A stretch of 64,000 bases of DNA from Flavobacterium johnsoniae (GTDB lineage Bacteria > Bacteroidota > Bacteroidia > Flavobacteriales > Flavobacteriaceae). Where the stretch lies: positions 186,001-250,000 of the forward strand of contig NZ_CP103794.1 of the NCBI RefSeq assembly GCF_030388325.1. Reading direction: 5' to 3'. The notes beneath the pieces were generated by a model that had not been told where the DNA came from, made no database searches, and saw nothing but the letters and a program-made list of their open reading frames with translations. Within the stretch, counting starts at the first letter, position 1; every line of letters starts with the position of its first letter. Made by a program: the position numbers and the translations under genes. Shown piece by piece: positions 42,812-50,987 of the stretch.

Positions 42812-42834
42812 GTTTAGATAAAAAAATTTAGTTC

Positions 42835-43125
42835 TTACGATTTCATTAATTTTTCAAGATAAGAAAGGTGCTCTTTGAACGCCGCGCGGCCGAGCGGTGT
42901 TACCTGATAAGATGTTTTTGGCTTTTTACCAACAAATTCTTTCTTAATCTCGATATACTCAGATTTCTCAAGAGCAGAGGAATGACTCGCTAAATTACCG
43001 TCGGTGATATTTAAAAGCGTCTTCATCTCGGTAAAATCTACCCAGTCGTTAACCATCAGAACGGACATAATACCCAATCTGACACGGCTTTCAAAATCTT
43101 TATTTAGTTTATCAATAATTCCCAT
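42835..43125 (-). CDS. Winged-helix transcriptional regulator
   Basis: A 96-residue winged-helix DNA-binding protein (HTH_27/PF13601-like, near the ArsR and MarR groups). It has MLNITDGNLASHSSALEKSEYIEIKKEFVGKKPKTSYQVTPLGRAAF in pieces: a TDGNLASHSSAL recognition helix, the wing with KKPKTSYQV, and TPLGRAAF. It starts four bases after the stop of the membrane-protein gene 43130-43744. It probably represses the operon through the two ACTTTG-N5-CAAAGT sites. No effector domain is present. Confidence 0.88.
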   Translation of the reverse strand: MGIIDKLNKDFESRVRLGIMSVLMVNDWVDFTEMKTLLNITDGNLASHSSALEKSEYIEIKKEFVGKKPKTSYQVTPLGRAAFKEHLSYLEKLMKS

Positions 43126-43129
43126 TGGG

Positions 43130-43744
43130 TTATTTGTATTTTTTGAACATCACTAATCCGTAAACGATATGCAGAATTCCAAATCCTAAGATCCAAAATA
43201 ATAATCCATATCCAATATAAAAAAGTGAAATACATCCTAAAATTAGTTCAGAGAAGCCTAAATATTTAATATCAGAAAAAGTATATTTTTCAGCATTTAT
43301 AACTGCTAATCCGTAAAATATTAAAGTTGTTGGCGCTACTAAACCAAAATGTCCGTGATACATTAAAGCTAAACAAAATATCCCTCCAACTGCAAGTGGC
43401 ACAGCCAAATTAAACAACATTTTCTTAGTGGCAGAAGTCCAAATTGGTAGATTGTATTTTCGGCTTTTTCTAACTGTAAAAAAAGTTCCAAATACAAATG
43501 CACAAATTAGAATTATTACACCAATCCAAATTAATTCTGAAACAAGATTTGTTGAGTAAAGCTTATGCTCATCGCTCAAATAGTCCATTCCATTTGCTTT
43601 GAATAATTGGTAAACATAGATTCCGCCAATTAAAGCCGAAAGTCCAGCGAAGACTCCCGAAAGTCCGCTTAATGATATAAATCTTGAAGAACGCTCCATC
43701 ATGGAACGAATATGTGCTAAATCTTCTTGGTGCTTTTGATTCAT
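43130..43744 (-). CDS. Membrane protein of a regulator-linked operon
   Basis: A 204-residue protein with about six membrane segments (about 20-45, 70-88, 108-125, 130-148, 160-175 and 180-198). The N-terminus MNQKHQEDLAHIRSMMERSS is amphipathic. I do not recognise a named family, but the gene commonly stands next to a small winged-helix regulator in Bacteroidota. It is the first gene of the operon, with promoter and operator immediately upstream. Confidence 0.75.
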   Translation of the reverse strand: MNQKHQEDLAHIRSMMERSSRFISLSGLSGVFAGLSALIGGIYVYQLFKANGMDYLSDEHKLYSTNLVSELIWIGVIILICAFVFGTFFTVRKSRKYNLPIWTSATKKMLFNLAVPLAVGGIFCLALMYHGHFGLVAPTTLIFYGLAVINAEKYTFSDIKYLGFSELILGCISLFYIGYGLLFWILGFGILHIVYGLVMFKKYK

Positions 43745-43753
43745 AATTAAAGT

Positions 43754-43770
43754 ACTTTGCGATACAAAGT
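43754..43770. promoter_or_regulatory. Operator ACTTTG-N5-CAAAGT before the membrane-protein gene
   Basis: ACTTTG-CGATA-CAAAGT is a perfect inverted repeat. It overlaps the -7 box TAACTTTG (43765-43772, minus strand), so protein bound here should block transcription. Confidence 0.75.
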
Positions 43771-43793
43771 TATTATTTATTTTGAAATGGCAA
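43765..43793 (-). promoter_or_regulatory. Promoter of the regulator-linked operon
   Basis: On the minus strand TTG (43791-43793), an 18-base spacer and TAACTTTG (43765-43772) fit the Bacteroidota consensus. The start of transcription would lie about 15 bases before the ATG. Confidence 0.7.
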
Positions 43794-43926
43794 ATAAAAA
43801 ATGAAAAATATTTTTGAAATAATTTAGTCTTCTACAAGGTTTAAAACCTTATAGAAAAAAAAATCTCTTCTTACACGAGACTGCGTGAGGGATAGGAGCT
43901 AGCTACCGAAGTAGCGCGGATAGCCC

Positions 43927-43991
43927 GACCCCGACCCGTTGAGAGGGCGTGTAAGCGTAAAGTATGTTTGCCCTCTCGACGGGTCGGGGTC
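43927..43991. repeat. GC-rich hairpin element GACCCCGACCCG..
   Basis: The arms 43927-43948 (GACCCCGACCCGTTGAGAGG..) and 43970-43991 match with one mismatch. The wider region from about 43865 to 44003 adds AGCTAGCTACCGAAGTAGC. It is much richer in GC than its surroundings. Just before it, 43833-43853 is a small palindrome, AAGGTTT/AAACCTT. These fill the 312-base gap between the operon and corA. Confidence 0.8.
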
Positions 43992-44011
43992 ACGCCCAGA
44001 TTATAAAAAAA

Positions 44012-44034
44012 AGCCCATTCTTAACGAATAGGCT
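44012..44034 (-). terminator. Terminator after corA
   Basis: AGCCCATTC pairs with GAATAGGCT with one mismatch, and on the minus strand a T run follows. Confidence 0.75.
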
Positions 44035-44056
44035 CTTATTATTATGAAATTTTGAA

Positions 44057-44983
44057 TTAAAACCATCTTCTTCTTTTGAATAGAAGAACTCCGAAAGTAG
44101 ATAGAATTATGGAAACTAAAAGCAGAATCCAGATTCCGTATTTGCTTTCTTCTAAACCGTTTGGTACGTTCATTCCGTACAAACTTGCAATTAGAGTTGG
44201 AATCATTAAGATGATTGAAATGGAAGTCATCTGTTTCATGATTGTATTCATATTGTTTGAAATTACAGAAGCGTAAGCATCCATCATTCCAGTTAGGATA
44301 TTGTTGTAAATATTGGCTGTGTCTTGCGCCTGATTTAATTCGATTTCGACATCTTCTAATAATTCTGGATCGTAATTGGCTTTGTGTGCTTTTAGATTTT
44401 TGATTCTTTGAAATAAAACATCATTTGCTTTTAATGAAGTGATGAAGAATACGAAACATTTTTCGATTTGAAGCAAGGCTTGCAATTCTTCATTTTTGAT
44501 CGATTTCTCTAAGTTATCTTCGGCAAGTTTTATTTTCTGATTGATTTGTTTCAGGTATTTTAAATACCAAACGCTTGATGACAAAAGCAATCTTAATACA
44601 AGATTGAAATTATCTTCGATTTCAATGTTTTTACGTTGTGAATATGACACAAAATCGGCAATAATTTCTGTTTTATAAAAACTAATTGTTACGCATATAT
44701 CATCTTTAAAAATGATTCCGAGCGGAACGGTATGAAAAGGAATTTTGATATCGCCACTTTTAACTGGAATACGCATAATAATAAGCGTCCAGCCGTCTTC
44801 GATTTCGATACGAGGTCTTTCGTCGATATCCTCGATATCATTGTAAAAAGCTTCAGGAACCTGAAGTTCTTCTAGTAAGTAATTTTTATCTGATTCTGTT
44901 GGAGATTCGATGTGAATCCAGCAATTTGAAGTCCATTTTTGGATTTCTACCAATCCGTTGTTGTTTGTGTAAAAGGCTTTCAT
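44057..44983 (-). CDS. corA: CorA family divalent cation transporter
   Basis: A 308-residue CorA-type Mg2+/Co2+ channel. A long cytoplasmic N-terminal funnel (about 1-240) is followed by two membrane helices. The first ends in the selectivity motif YGMN (about residue 270), and the second is followed by the basic tail FKRRRWF. The helical stalk has many coiled-coil leucines. A -33/-7 promoter lies at 45097-45125, and a near-perfect palindrome sits in the leader. Confidence 0.93.
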   Translation of the reverse strand: MKAFYTNNNGLVEIQKWTSNCWIHIESPTESDKNYLLEELQVPEAFYNDIEDIDERPRIEIEDGWTLIIMRIPVKSGDIKIPFHTVPLGIIFKDDICVTISFYKTEIIADFVSYSQRKNIEIEDNFNLVLRLLLSSSVWYLKYLKQINQKIKLAEDNLEKSIKNEELQALLQIEKCFVFFITSLKANDVLFQRIKNLKAHKANYDPELLEDVEIELNQAQDTANIYNNILTGMMDAYASVISNNMNTIMKQMTSISIILMIPTLIASLYGMNVPNGLEESKYGIWILLLVSIILSTFGVLLFKRRRWF

Positions 44984-45004
44984 TTCAAAATACAGGGTTT
45001 TAAC

Positions 45005-45031
45005 GCAGCATTTTGAAATTTCAAAAGCTGC
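45005..45031 (-). promoter_or_regulatory. Palindrome in the corA leader
   Basis: GCAGC-A-TTTTGAAA is followed by TTTCAAAA-GCTGC, a 13-base inverted repeat with one extra base in the left arm. It lies between the promoter and the corA start, in a leader of about 107 bases. It could be a hairpin in the RNA or a protein site; I do not recognise a known riboswitch. Confidence 0.5.
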
Positions 45032-45096
45032 TTAATTTAATACTAACGAATAATAATAATCGTCCATTTGGAGAAGTGTTATTTTTTAAAGTGCTG

Positions 45097-45125
45097 CAAA
45101 AGTATCCTTTATTTTTAAGAACCAA
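45097..45125 (-). promoter_or_regulatory. Promoter of corA
   Basis: On the minus strand TTG (45123-45125), an 18-base spacer and TACTTTTG (45097-45104) match the consensus. Confidence 0.65.
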
Positions 45126-45158
45126 AACTTTAAACTATTAATAATATATTAAAAACGA

Positions 45159-45185
45159 CAAAACCCGTTCAAATGAACGGGTTTT
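45159..45185 (-). terminator. Terminator after folD
   Basis: AAACCCGTTC pairs with GAACGGGTTT around AAAT, and the T run is on the minus strand. Confidence 0.85.
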
Positions 45186-45204
45186 GAATATTTTGAGGAA
45201 GAAA

Positions 45205-46092
45205 TTATTGATTTCTAGCGCTTCTCATTTTACGAGCTAAAAGTGTGTTTTTAAGTAACATCGCAATTGTCATTGGTCCTACTCCACCTGGAACTGGTGT
45301 AATGAATGCAGCTTTTTTACTTACTCCGTCAAAATCAACGTCTCCTTTAATAACGTATCCTTTTGCGTTTGAAGCGTCATCTACACGCGTAATTCCAACG
45401 TCGATAACTGTTACACCTTCTTTTACCATATCTGCTTTTAAGAACTCTGGAACTCCTAAAGCTGTAATGATGATATCTGCGTTTTTCGTGAATTCTGCTA
45501 AATCTTTAGTTCGGCTGTGCGTTAATGTAACTGTAGAATCTCCAGGATTTCCTTTACGGCTCATTAAGATACTCATCGGGCGACCTACGATATGACTTCT
45601 TCCAATTACAACGGCATGTTTTCCTGACGTTTCAACTTTGTAACGCTCTAACAATTCCATAATTCCGAATGGTGTTGCTGGAATAAAACTTTCCATTTCA
45701 AGCGCCATTCTACCAAAATTTGTTGGGTGAAATCCGTCAACATCTTTATCAGGATCAATTGCTAATAAGATTTTTTGCTCATCGATATGTTTTGGCAAAG
45801 GCAACTGAACGATGTATCCGTCAAGATTATCATCTTCGTTTAATTCTTTAATTTTCGCAAGCAGTTCGTCTTCAGTAATAGTTTCTGGCAGACTTACTAA
45901 AGTAGAATCAAATCCGATTTCTTGACAAGATTTTACTTTACTTCCTACGTAAGTTAAACTTGCTCCATTGTTTCCAACTAAAACCGCTGCTAAATGAGGT
46001 ACTTTTCCTCCAGCTGCTTTTATAGATTGAACTTCGGCTGCAATTTCGTTTTTAATGTCGTTAGATGTTTTTTTACCGTCTAGTAGCTGCAT
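45205..46092 (-). CDS. folD: Methylenetetrahydrofolate dehydrogenase/cyclohydrolase
   Basis: FolD interconverts methylene-, methenyl- and formyl-tetrahydrofolate with NADP. I start at 46092 ([14 protein letters not shown], 295 residues) because the longer frame, to 46140, runs through an intergenic word repeat. The catalytic lysine is K52 in [12 protein letters not shown]. The [23 protein letters not shown] and [16 protein letters not shown] signatures are clear. It lies between corA and ffh, each with its own signals. Confidence 0.96.
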   Translation of the reverse strand: MQLLDGKKTSNDIKNEIAAEVQSIKAAGGKVPHLAAVLVGNNGASLTYVGSKVKSCQEIGFDSTLVSLPETITEDELLAKIKELNEDDNLDGYIVQLPLPKHIDEQKILLAIDPDKDVDGFHPTNFGRMALEMESFIPATPFGIMELLERYKVETSGKHAVVIGRSHIVGRPMSILMSRKGNPGDSTVTLTHSRTKDLAEFTKNADIIITALGVPEFLKADMVKEGVTVIDVGITRVDDASNAKGYVIKGDVDFDGVSKKAAFITPVPGGVGPMTIAMLLKNTLLARKMRSARNQ

Positions 46093-46108
46093 TGTGTGTT
46101 GTTGTTTT

Positions 46109-46248
46109 GTTTCAGGTTTTATTGTTGTTTGCTTCGCCAATTCGGCTAAAGCCTCGTGTCAAGTTTCACGTTAAAACGAAACTCAATTTATTTATTGAAA
46201 AAAGTTTCAAACTTCTGTTTCATAACCTGAAACTTGAAACTTGAAACT
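46109..46248. repeat. Palindrome of TTTCAAG words, second copy
   Basis: TGTTTCAGGTT at 46109-46119 and CAAGTTTCACGTT at 46160-46172 are matched by AACCTGAAACTTGAAAC at 46224-46240 and onwards. The left part also carries TTCGCCAATTCGGCTAAAGC. It is the folD-ffh gap and shares arms with 13801-13882. Confidence 0.75.
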
Positions 46249-46258
46249 TTTAATTTTA

Positions 46259-47623
46259 TTATCTCGGCATTCCTCCTGGCATACCACCCGGCATCCCTTT
46301 CATACCTCCCATCATTTTCATCAGATTTTTTCCGCCTGGGCCTTGCATCATCTTCATCATCTTGCTCATTTGGTCAAACTGTTTCATCAGCTGATTTACT
46401 TGCTCGACTTTTGTTCCCGAACCTTTTGCGATTCTGGCTTTTCTTTTTACGTCGATAATCGCTGGTTTGCTTCTTTCGGCTGGCGTCATTGAATAAATAA
46501 TCGCTTCGATATGTTTGAAGGCGTCGTCTTCGATTTCTACATCTTTCATGGCTTTTGAAGCTCCTGGTATCATTCCAACCAAGTCTTTCATGTTACCCAT
46601 TTTTTTCACTTGCTGAATCTGCGTTAGGAAGTCATCAAAACCAAATTCGTTTTTAGCGATTTTCTTTTGAAGTTTTCTTGCTTCTTCTTCGTCAAATTGT
46701 TCCTGAGCTCTTTCAACAAGAGATACAACGTCTCCCATTCCTAAAATACGCTCAGCCATACGTTCTGGATAGAAAACATCAATTGCTTCCATTTTTTCTC
46801 CAGTACCAACAAATTTGATTGGTTTGTTTACAATCGATTTGATTGAAAGTGCTGCTCCACCACGAGTATCACCATCTAATTTCGTTAAGATAACTCCATC
46901 GAAGTTTAAGATATCGTTGAAAGCTTTTGCTGTATTTACAGCATCTTGCCCTGTCATAGAGTCTACAACGAACAATGTTTCTTGTGGTTGAATTGCTTTG
47001 TGAACACGTGCAATTTCATCCATCATTTCCTGATCTACGGCCAAACGTCCTGCTGTATCGACGATAACAACATTGAATCCGTTTGCTTTAGCGTGCTTAA
47101 TTGCATTTTGAGCAATTTCTACAGGATTTTTATTTTCTGGTTCTGAGTAAACCTCAACACCTATTTGATCTCCAACAACATGCAACTGATTAATCGCCGC
47201 TGGACGGTAAATATCACACGCTACAAGAAGTGGTTTTTTACTTTTCTTTGTTTTTAGAAAATTAGCTAATTTTCCTGAGAAAGTAGTTTTACCAGAACCT
47301 TGAAGTCCTGACATCAAAATAACAGTTGGATTTCCTGATAAGTTTACACCAGCAACATCTCCACCCATTAATTCTGTCAACTCATCTTTTACCAGTTTTA
47401 CTAATAATTGTCCTGGCTGTAAGGTTGTTAATACGTCTTGACCAATTGCTTTGTCTTTTACTCTAGCAGTAAAATCTTTGGCAATTTTAAAGTTAACATC
47501 GGCATCAAGTAAAGCACGACGAACTTCTTTTAAAGTATCGGCAACGTTTACTTCTGTAATTTTACCGTGTCCTTTTAATATATGGAACGCTTTATCTAAC
47601 TTATCACTTAAATTATCAAACAT
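46259..47623 (-). CDS. ffh: Signal recognition particle protein Ffh
   Basis: Ffh binds 4.5S RNA and signal sequences and delivers ribosomes to FtsY. The NG domain has the P-loop GLQGSGKTT (106-114), DTAGRLAVD, and TKLDGDTRGGAAL. The methionine-rich M domain (about 300-454) ends in KNLMKMMGGMKGMPGG and a few more glycine/methionine turns. 454 residues is the usual length. A -7 box TATCTTTG is on the minus strand at 47646-47653. I did not find the 4.5S RNA gene here. Confidence 0.98.
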   Translation of the reverse strand: MFDNLSDKLDKAFHILKGHGKITEVNVADTLKEVRRALLDADVNFKIAKDFTARVKDKAIGQDVLTTLQPGQLLVKLVKDELTELMGGDVAGVNLSGNPTVILMSGLQGSGKTTFSGKLANFLKTKKSKKPLLVACDIYRPAAINQLHVVGDQIGVEVYSEPENKNPVEIAQNAIKHAKANGFNVVIVDTAGRLAVDQEMMDEIARVHKAIQPQETLFVVDSMTGQDAVNTAKAFNDILNFDGVILTKLDGDTRGGAALSIKSIVNKPIKFVGTGEKMEAIDVFYPERMAERILGMGDVVSLVERAQEQFDEEEARKLQKKIAKNEFGFDDFLTQIQQVKKMGNMKDLVGMIPGASKAMKDVEIEDDAFKHIEAIIYSMTPAERSKPAIIDVKRKARIAKGSGTKVEQVNQLMKQFDQMSKMMKMMQGPGGKNLMKMMGGMKGMPGGMPGGMPR

Positions 47624-47645
47624 ATTATTTTCTTTATTTGAAGTG

Positions 47646-47653
47646 CAAAGATA
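47646..47653 (-). promoter_or_regulatory. Promoter -7 box of ffh
   Basis: The minus strand reads TATCTTTG, 22 bases before the ATG. A TTG lies 20 bases further upstream (47674-47676), slightly more than usual. Confidence 0.55.
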
Positions 47654-47692
47654 ATCTAATTAGATATTTCAGGCAATTTTTATTTAAGTTGG

Positions 47693-47880
47693 ATTGCGTT
47701 TGAATTTTAACGCAAAGAACACAAAGATTTACGCAAAGTTCGCTATGTTTTTTGCTCGCAAAGTCGCAAGGTCGCAAGGTCGCAAAGTTTTTAATTCTAT
47801 AAATCTGTGGCTATATATAAAAAAGCGCAAAAGAAATAAACCTTTGCGCCTTTGTTACTTTGTCTCTTTGAACCTTAAAG
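47693..47880. repeat. Word-repeat region of GCAAAG and GTCGCAAG
   Basis: AACGCAAAGAACACAAAGAT, three copies of GTCGCAAG, and on the far side CCTTTGCGCCTTTGTTACTT form an imperfect inverted pair. It fills most of the gap between ffh and the acyltransferase gene. Confidence 0.65.
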
Positions 47881-47881
47881 A

Positions 47882-49564
47882 TTAAAATTGGAAATATATG
47901 AAAGGTTGTGAACCTGCAACTGCTGTTGCGTAAACAATCCAATAAACGAATCCCAGAATTATTGCTTTTACTACTATTGGTGTTTTATCAAAAACAGATT
48001 TCATTCCTGTTGTGAATGATTCTGGTAAGAAATGCCAAACGTAACCGAATAACATTAATCCGAAAACATTTTTGTAACCTAGAATAATTGTTTTCCAAAG
48101 TTCTGGTTCGAATGTCAATTGTCCGATATTATTAATTACTTGCAAAGCTGTTTCGAAATCTCTAGCACGGAAGAAAATCCAACAGAAAACTACAAAATGG
48201 AAGGTAATTACGATAGAGAAAAATCTCCACAAGAAATTTGGACTTTTATCTTTTTTGGAAGGAAAAAATTCCATGAATATTTTGTGAACAGCTAAAGCCA
48301 ATCCGTGTAATGCTCCCCAAACAATAAACTGTGCTCCTGCTCCATGCCACAAACCTCCTAAAAGCATTGTGGTAAACAAATTGAAATTGGTTACTAAGGT
48401 TTGTTTTATTTTGCTTGAAAGTAAAAATGATAAACAGAAAACAAAAATACTGCTTCCAGCAATAATTAACGGAATTATACTTTCATTAAAATTGGAAATT
48501 CCCCAAAGCAATAATCCAAAGAAAAATAAACTTGGAAATAAATATCCTGCAAAAGATCCGCTACGGTTTCCACCAATAGAAATGTATAAAAAGTCTTTTA
48601 ACCAAGTTGAAAGTGAAATGTGCCATCTTCTCCAGAAATCGGTAATAGAAGTTGATTTATACGGCGTTCTAAAGTTTTCTGGCAATTTAAATCCTAACAA
48701 TAATGCGATACCAATTGCCATATCTGAATATCCAGAGAAATCGCAATAAATCTGAATCGCATATCCGTAAGATGCCATTAAATTTTCAAACGAAGTATAA
48801 CTCAACGGCGTATCAAAAACTCGGTCTACAAAGTTTACTGAAATGTAATTTGATATTACTGTTTTCTTTATTAAACCTCCAATAATTAAGAATAAAGCAT
48901 TGTTTACATCTTGTCTTGTAAGGTTTAATTTTTGGTAAATCTGCGGCAAGAAATCTTTCGCACGCACAATTGGTCCAGCCACTAACTGCGGGAAAAACGA
49001 AACGAAAAATAAATATTCAATATAATTTTTGGTTGGTTTAATTTCTTCTCGATAAATTTCAATAATATAACTCATTGATTGGAAAGTGTAGAACGAAATT
49101 CCGACAGGAAGAAAAACATTATGAAGTGCAAAATTACCATGAAACATATCATTGTAAGTTACAATCAAAAAGTTCATGTATTTGAAATAGCCTAAAAGTG
49201 CCAAATTCAAAATAACACTTATAACCAAATACAATTTCTTGACATTATCGCGACTTTCTCTATAAATAATCTGGCTCAAGCCATAATCTACAACAGACGA
49301 AAGCAATAATAACAGAAAATAAATTCCGCTTGATTTATAGTAAAAGAATAGCGAAAAGAGAATAACATATGTTAATCTCAAATAAAATGTTTTGCGTAAA
49401 AAACCATACACAAAATAGAAAACCAAAAATAGGCCTAAGAATAAACCGGTATTGAATAAAAGTTTTTCGTCTTCATTGTAAACGAACCAACTTTTAACTT
49501 GTTCTATTGTAATTGCACCAAAATTTTGAATGAACCAATTATTAATGCTATCTATTGTTGTCAA
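47882..49564 (-). CDS. MBOAT family O-acyltransferase (AlgI-like)
   Basis: A 560-residue membrane-bound O-acyltransferase with about a dozen membrane segments. The AlgI-type signatures are TDFWRRWHISLSTWLKDFLYI (about 305-325) and the catalytic histidine in GGLWHGAGAQFIVWGALHG (about 400). Such proteins carry acetyl groups across the inner membrane to surface polysaccharides or peptidoglycan. It starts one base before the upstream stop of the SGNH gene, so the three genes form an operon. The polymer is not identified. Confidence 0.92.
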   Translation of the reverse strand: MTTIDSINNWFIQNFGAITIEQVKSWFVYNEDEKLLFNTGLFLGLFLVFYFVYGFLRKTFYLRLTYVILFSLFFYYKSSGIYFLLLLLSSVVDYGLSQIIYRESRDNVKKLYLVISVILNLALLGYFKYMNFLIVTYNDMFHGNFALHNVFLPVGISFYTFQSMSYIIEIYREEIKPTKNYIEYLFFVSFFPQLVAGPIVRAKDFLPQIYQKLNLTRQDVNNALFLIIGGLIKKTVISNYISVNFVDRVFDTPLSYTSFENLMASYGYAIQIYCDFSGYSDMAIGIALLLGFKLPENFRTPYKSTSITDFWRRWHISLSTWLKDFLYISIGGNRSGSFAGYLFPSLFFFGLLLWGISNFNESIIPLIIAGSSIFVFCLSFLLSSKIKQTLVTNFNLFTTMLLGGLWHGAGAQFIVWGALHGLALAVHKIFMEFFPSKKDKSPNFLWRFFSIVITFHFVVFCWIFFRARDFETALQVINNIGQLTFEPELWKTIILGYKNVFGLMLFGYVWHFLPESFTTGMKSVFDKTPIVVKAIILGFVYWIVYATAVAGSQPFIYFQF

Positions 49565-49565
49565 C

Positions 49566-50987
49566 TTAATTCTTTAATTTAAAATTATCGTATGCTTTTA
49601 AAAACGCCTGTGTAAACAAATTTCCTTGTTTCTCGTATCCTTTTTTAGAATAATGAACCCAATCTGGCCCAATTAATCCTTGTATTTTTAGTTGTTTAAT
49701 TCCGCTCATTCCACCAAATTCATCGTATAAATCCCAAACGGCAAAACCGTCTTTTTGAGCTATATCGATAATTTGTCGCGTGTAATCATCAATATAGGTA
49801 TTTGGTTTTCTTCTCAATAATGATGGCGGCGGTGTCATTACAATTATTGGCGCATTTATATTTTGTGCTTTAATTTTTGCAATAAAATCTCGAAGTTCTT
49901 TAATATAATTTCCAGAATCTAAATGATCGTAACTTTCATTTGTTCCTAACGAAAAAACCAACAAATCTGGATGTAATGCTTTTAATTGTTCAAAGAATAA
50001 AGGATATTTATTATAATCTGAAAACTTAGCGCCATTTACGCCAATTCCGCTGTAAAGAATTCCAGGATTATCTTTTTCTAAAACAATTCCGTTTAACTCG
50101 AAATCTTTTGCTTCTTTGTTTGGAATTAGAAAAATTCGACTTAATGCATCATTAGAATTGTAATAATGAGTATAAGAATCTGATTCTATTGTTAAAGGCA
50201 CAAACTCTGACATTGAAACTGTTTTTGCTCTTGTTTCATTTGTTGCAATTTTAAGAGTTCTTCCAGCGCGAATATTATTCCCTTTTAAATGATTATCTCT
50301 TTTAATTTCTGCAATCGAAACATTGTATTTATCTGCAATGCTTCCTAAAACTTCGCCTTTTTTAATTTTATGTGTAATGACTTTTCGCTCTGTCGTTTGA
50401 ATCGAATTGATTTTAGACGAAACAGCCAAATCAAACATATTCTGATTTTGAGGCGTAATAATTTTTATGGTATTGAATTTATACGCTGGATCTTTTATGT
50501 TCATCTCCATAACAAATCCTCCAGAATCTCTCCATAGTCCAATTCCGCTTAAGCCAACTGGATTGCTTTTAAAAGGAAGAATGTTTCTATAACTTTCCCA
50601 AGTTCTATTTGATTTGAAACGCTCATTGTAAGATCCGTTTGTTCTTGCTAATTGATATGGAAAAACCAAACCGCGTCCAGCATTTCCAAATTTTTGTTGC
50701 AGATTCTTTCTGATTTCATTAGTCATCAAATCTCCTTGAATATGAGAATCGCCAATATGTACAATATTGATTTTTTGATTTTTCTGATTTTCATTTTCTT
50801 CTAATTTCTTAAAGAAATCTTCTAACACTTTCGCATTATAAATCTGACCATCAGAAGGCGCTTCAATCGCTGCAGTATCCACTTTTTGAATCATACTTTT
50901 GGGTATTGGATGTACATTTCTTTTTGGAGGTTTTTCATTTGTTGTAAAAAAAAGACAACAAAAGAATACTATTAATTTATTCATCAT
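49566..50987 (-). CDS. SGNH/GDSL hydrolase-like protein with LysM domain
   Basis: A 473-residue exported protein. Signal peptide (MMNKLIVFFCCLFFTTN) leads to an SGNH fold with GDSH (79-82), GTN (348-350) and D442/H445 in DWVHYSKKG, a complete catalytic set. A LysM domain (about 204-248) is inserted in the middle of the fold, suggesting binding to peptidoglycan. Its ATG overlaps the end of the other SGNH gene by four bases. With the MBOAT gene it probably acetylates, or trims acetate from, a cell-wall polymer. Confidence 0.9.
   Translation of the reverse strand: MMNKLIVFFCCLFFTTNEKPPKRNVHPIPKSMIQKVDTAAIEAPSDGQIYNAKVLEDFFKKLEENENQKNQKINIVHIGDSHIQGDLMTNEIRKNLQQKFGNAGRGLVFPYQLARTNGSYNERFKSNRTWESYRNILPFKSNPVGLSGIGLWRDSGGFVMEMNIKDPAYKFNTIKIITPQNQNMFDLAVSSKINSIQTTERKVITHKIKKGEVLGSIADKYNVSIAEIKRDNHLKGNNIRAGRTLKIATNETRAKTVSMSEFVPLTIESDSYTHYYNSNDALSRIFLIPNKEAKDFELNGIVLEKDNPGILYSGIGVNGAKFSDYNKYPLFFEQLKALHPDLLVFSLGTNESYDHLDSGNYIKELRDFIAKIKAQNINAPIIVMTPPPSLLRRKPNTYIDDYTRQIIDIAQKDGFAVWDLYDEFGGMSGIKQLKIQGLIGPDWVHYSKKGYEKQGNLFTQAFLKAYDNFKLKN

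Noticed and set aside
43833..43853. Small palindrome AAGGTTT/AAACCTT as a separate regulatory site
   Set aside because: It is a common simple palindrome in this genus and is 80 bases from the nearest start; I list it only with the repeat region.
46093..46140. Longer FolD start at 46140
   Set aside because: The extra 16 residues are translated from the intergenic TTTCAGG word repeat, and FolD homologues begin near MQLLDGK.
46234..46492. Plus-strand frames over the end of ffh
   Set aside because: They are the complement of the methionine/glycine-rich M domain and have histidine or serine runs typical of shadows.
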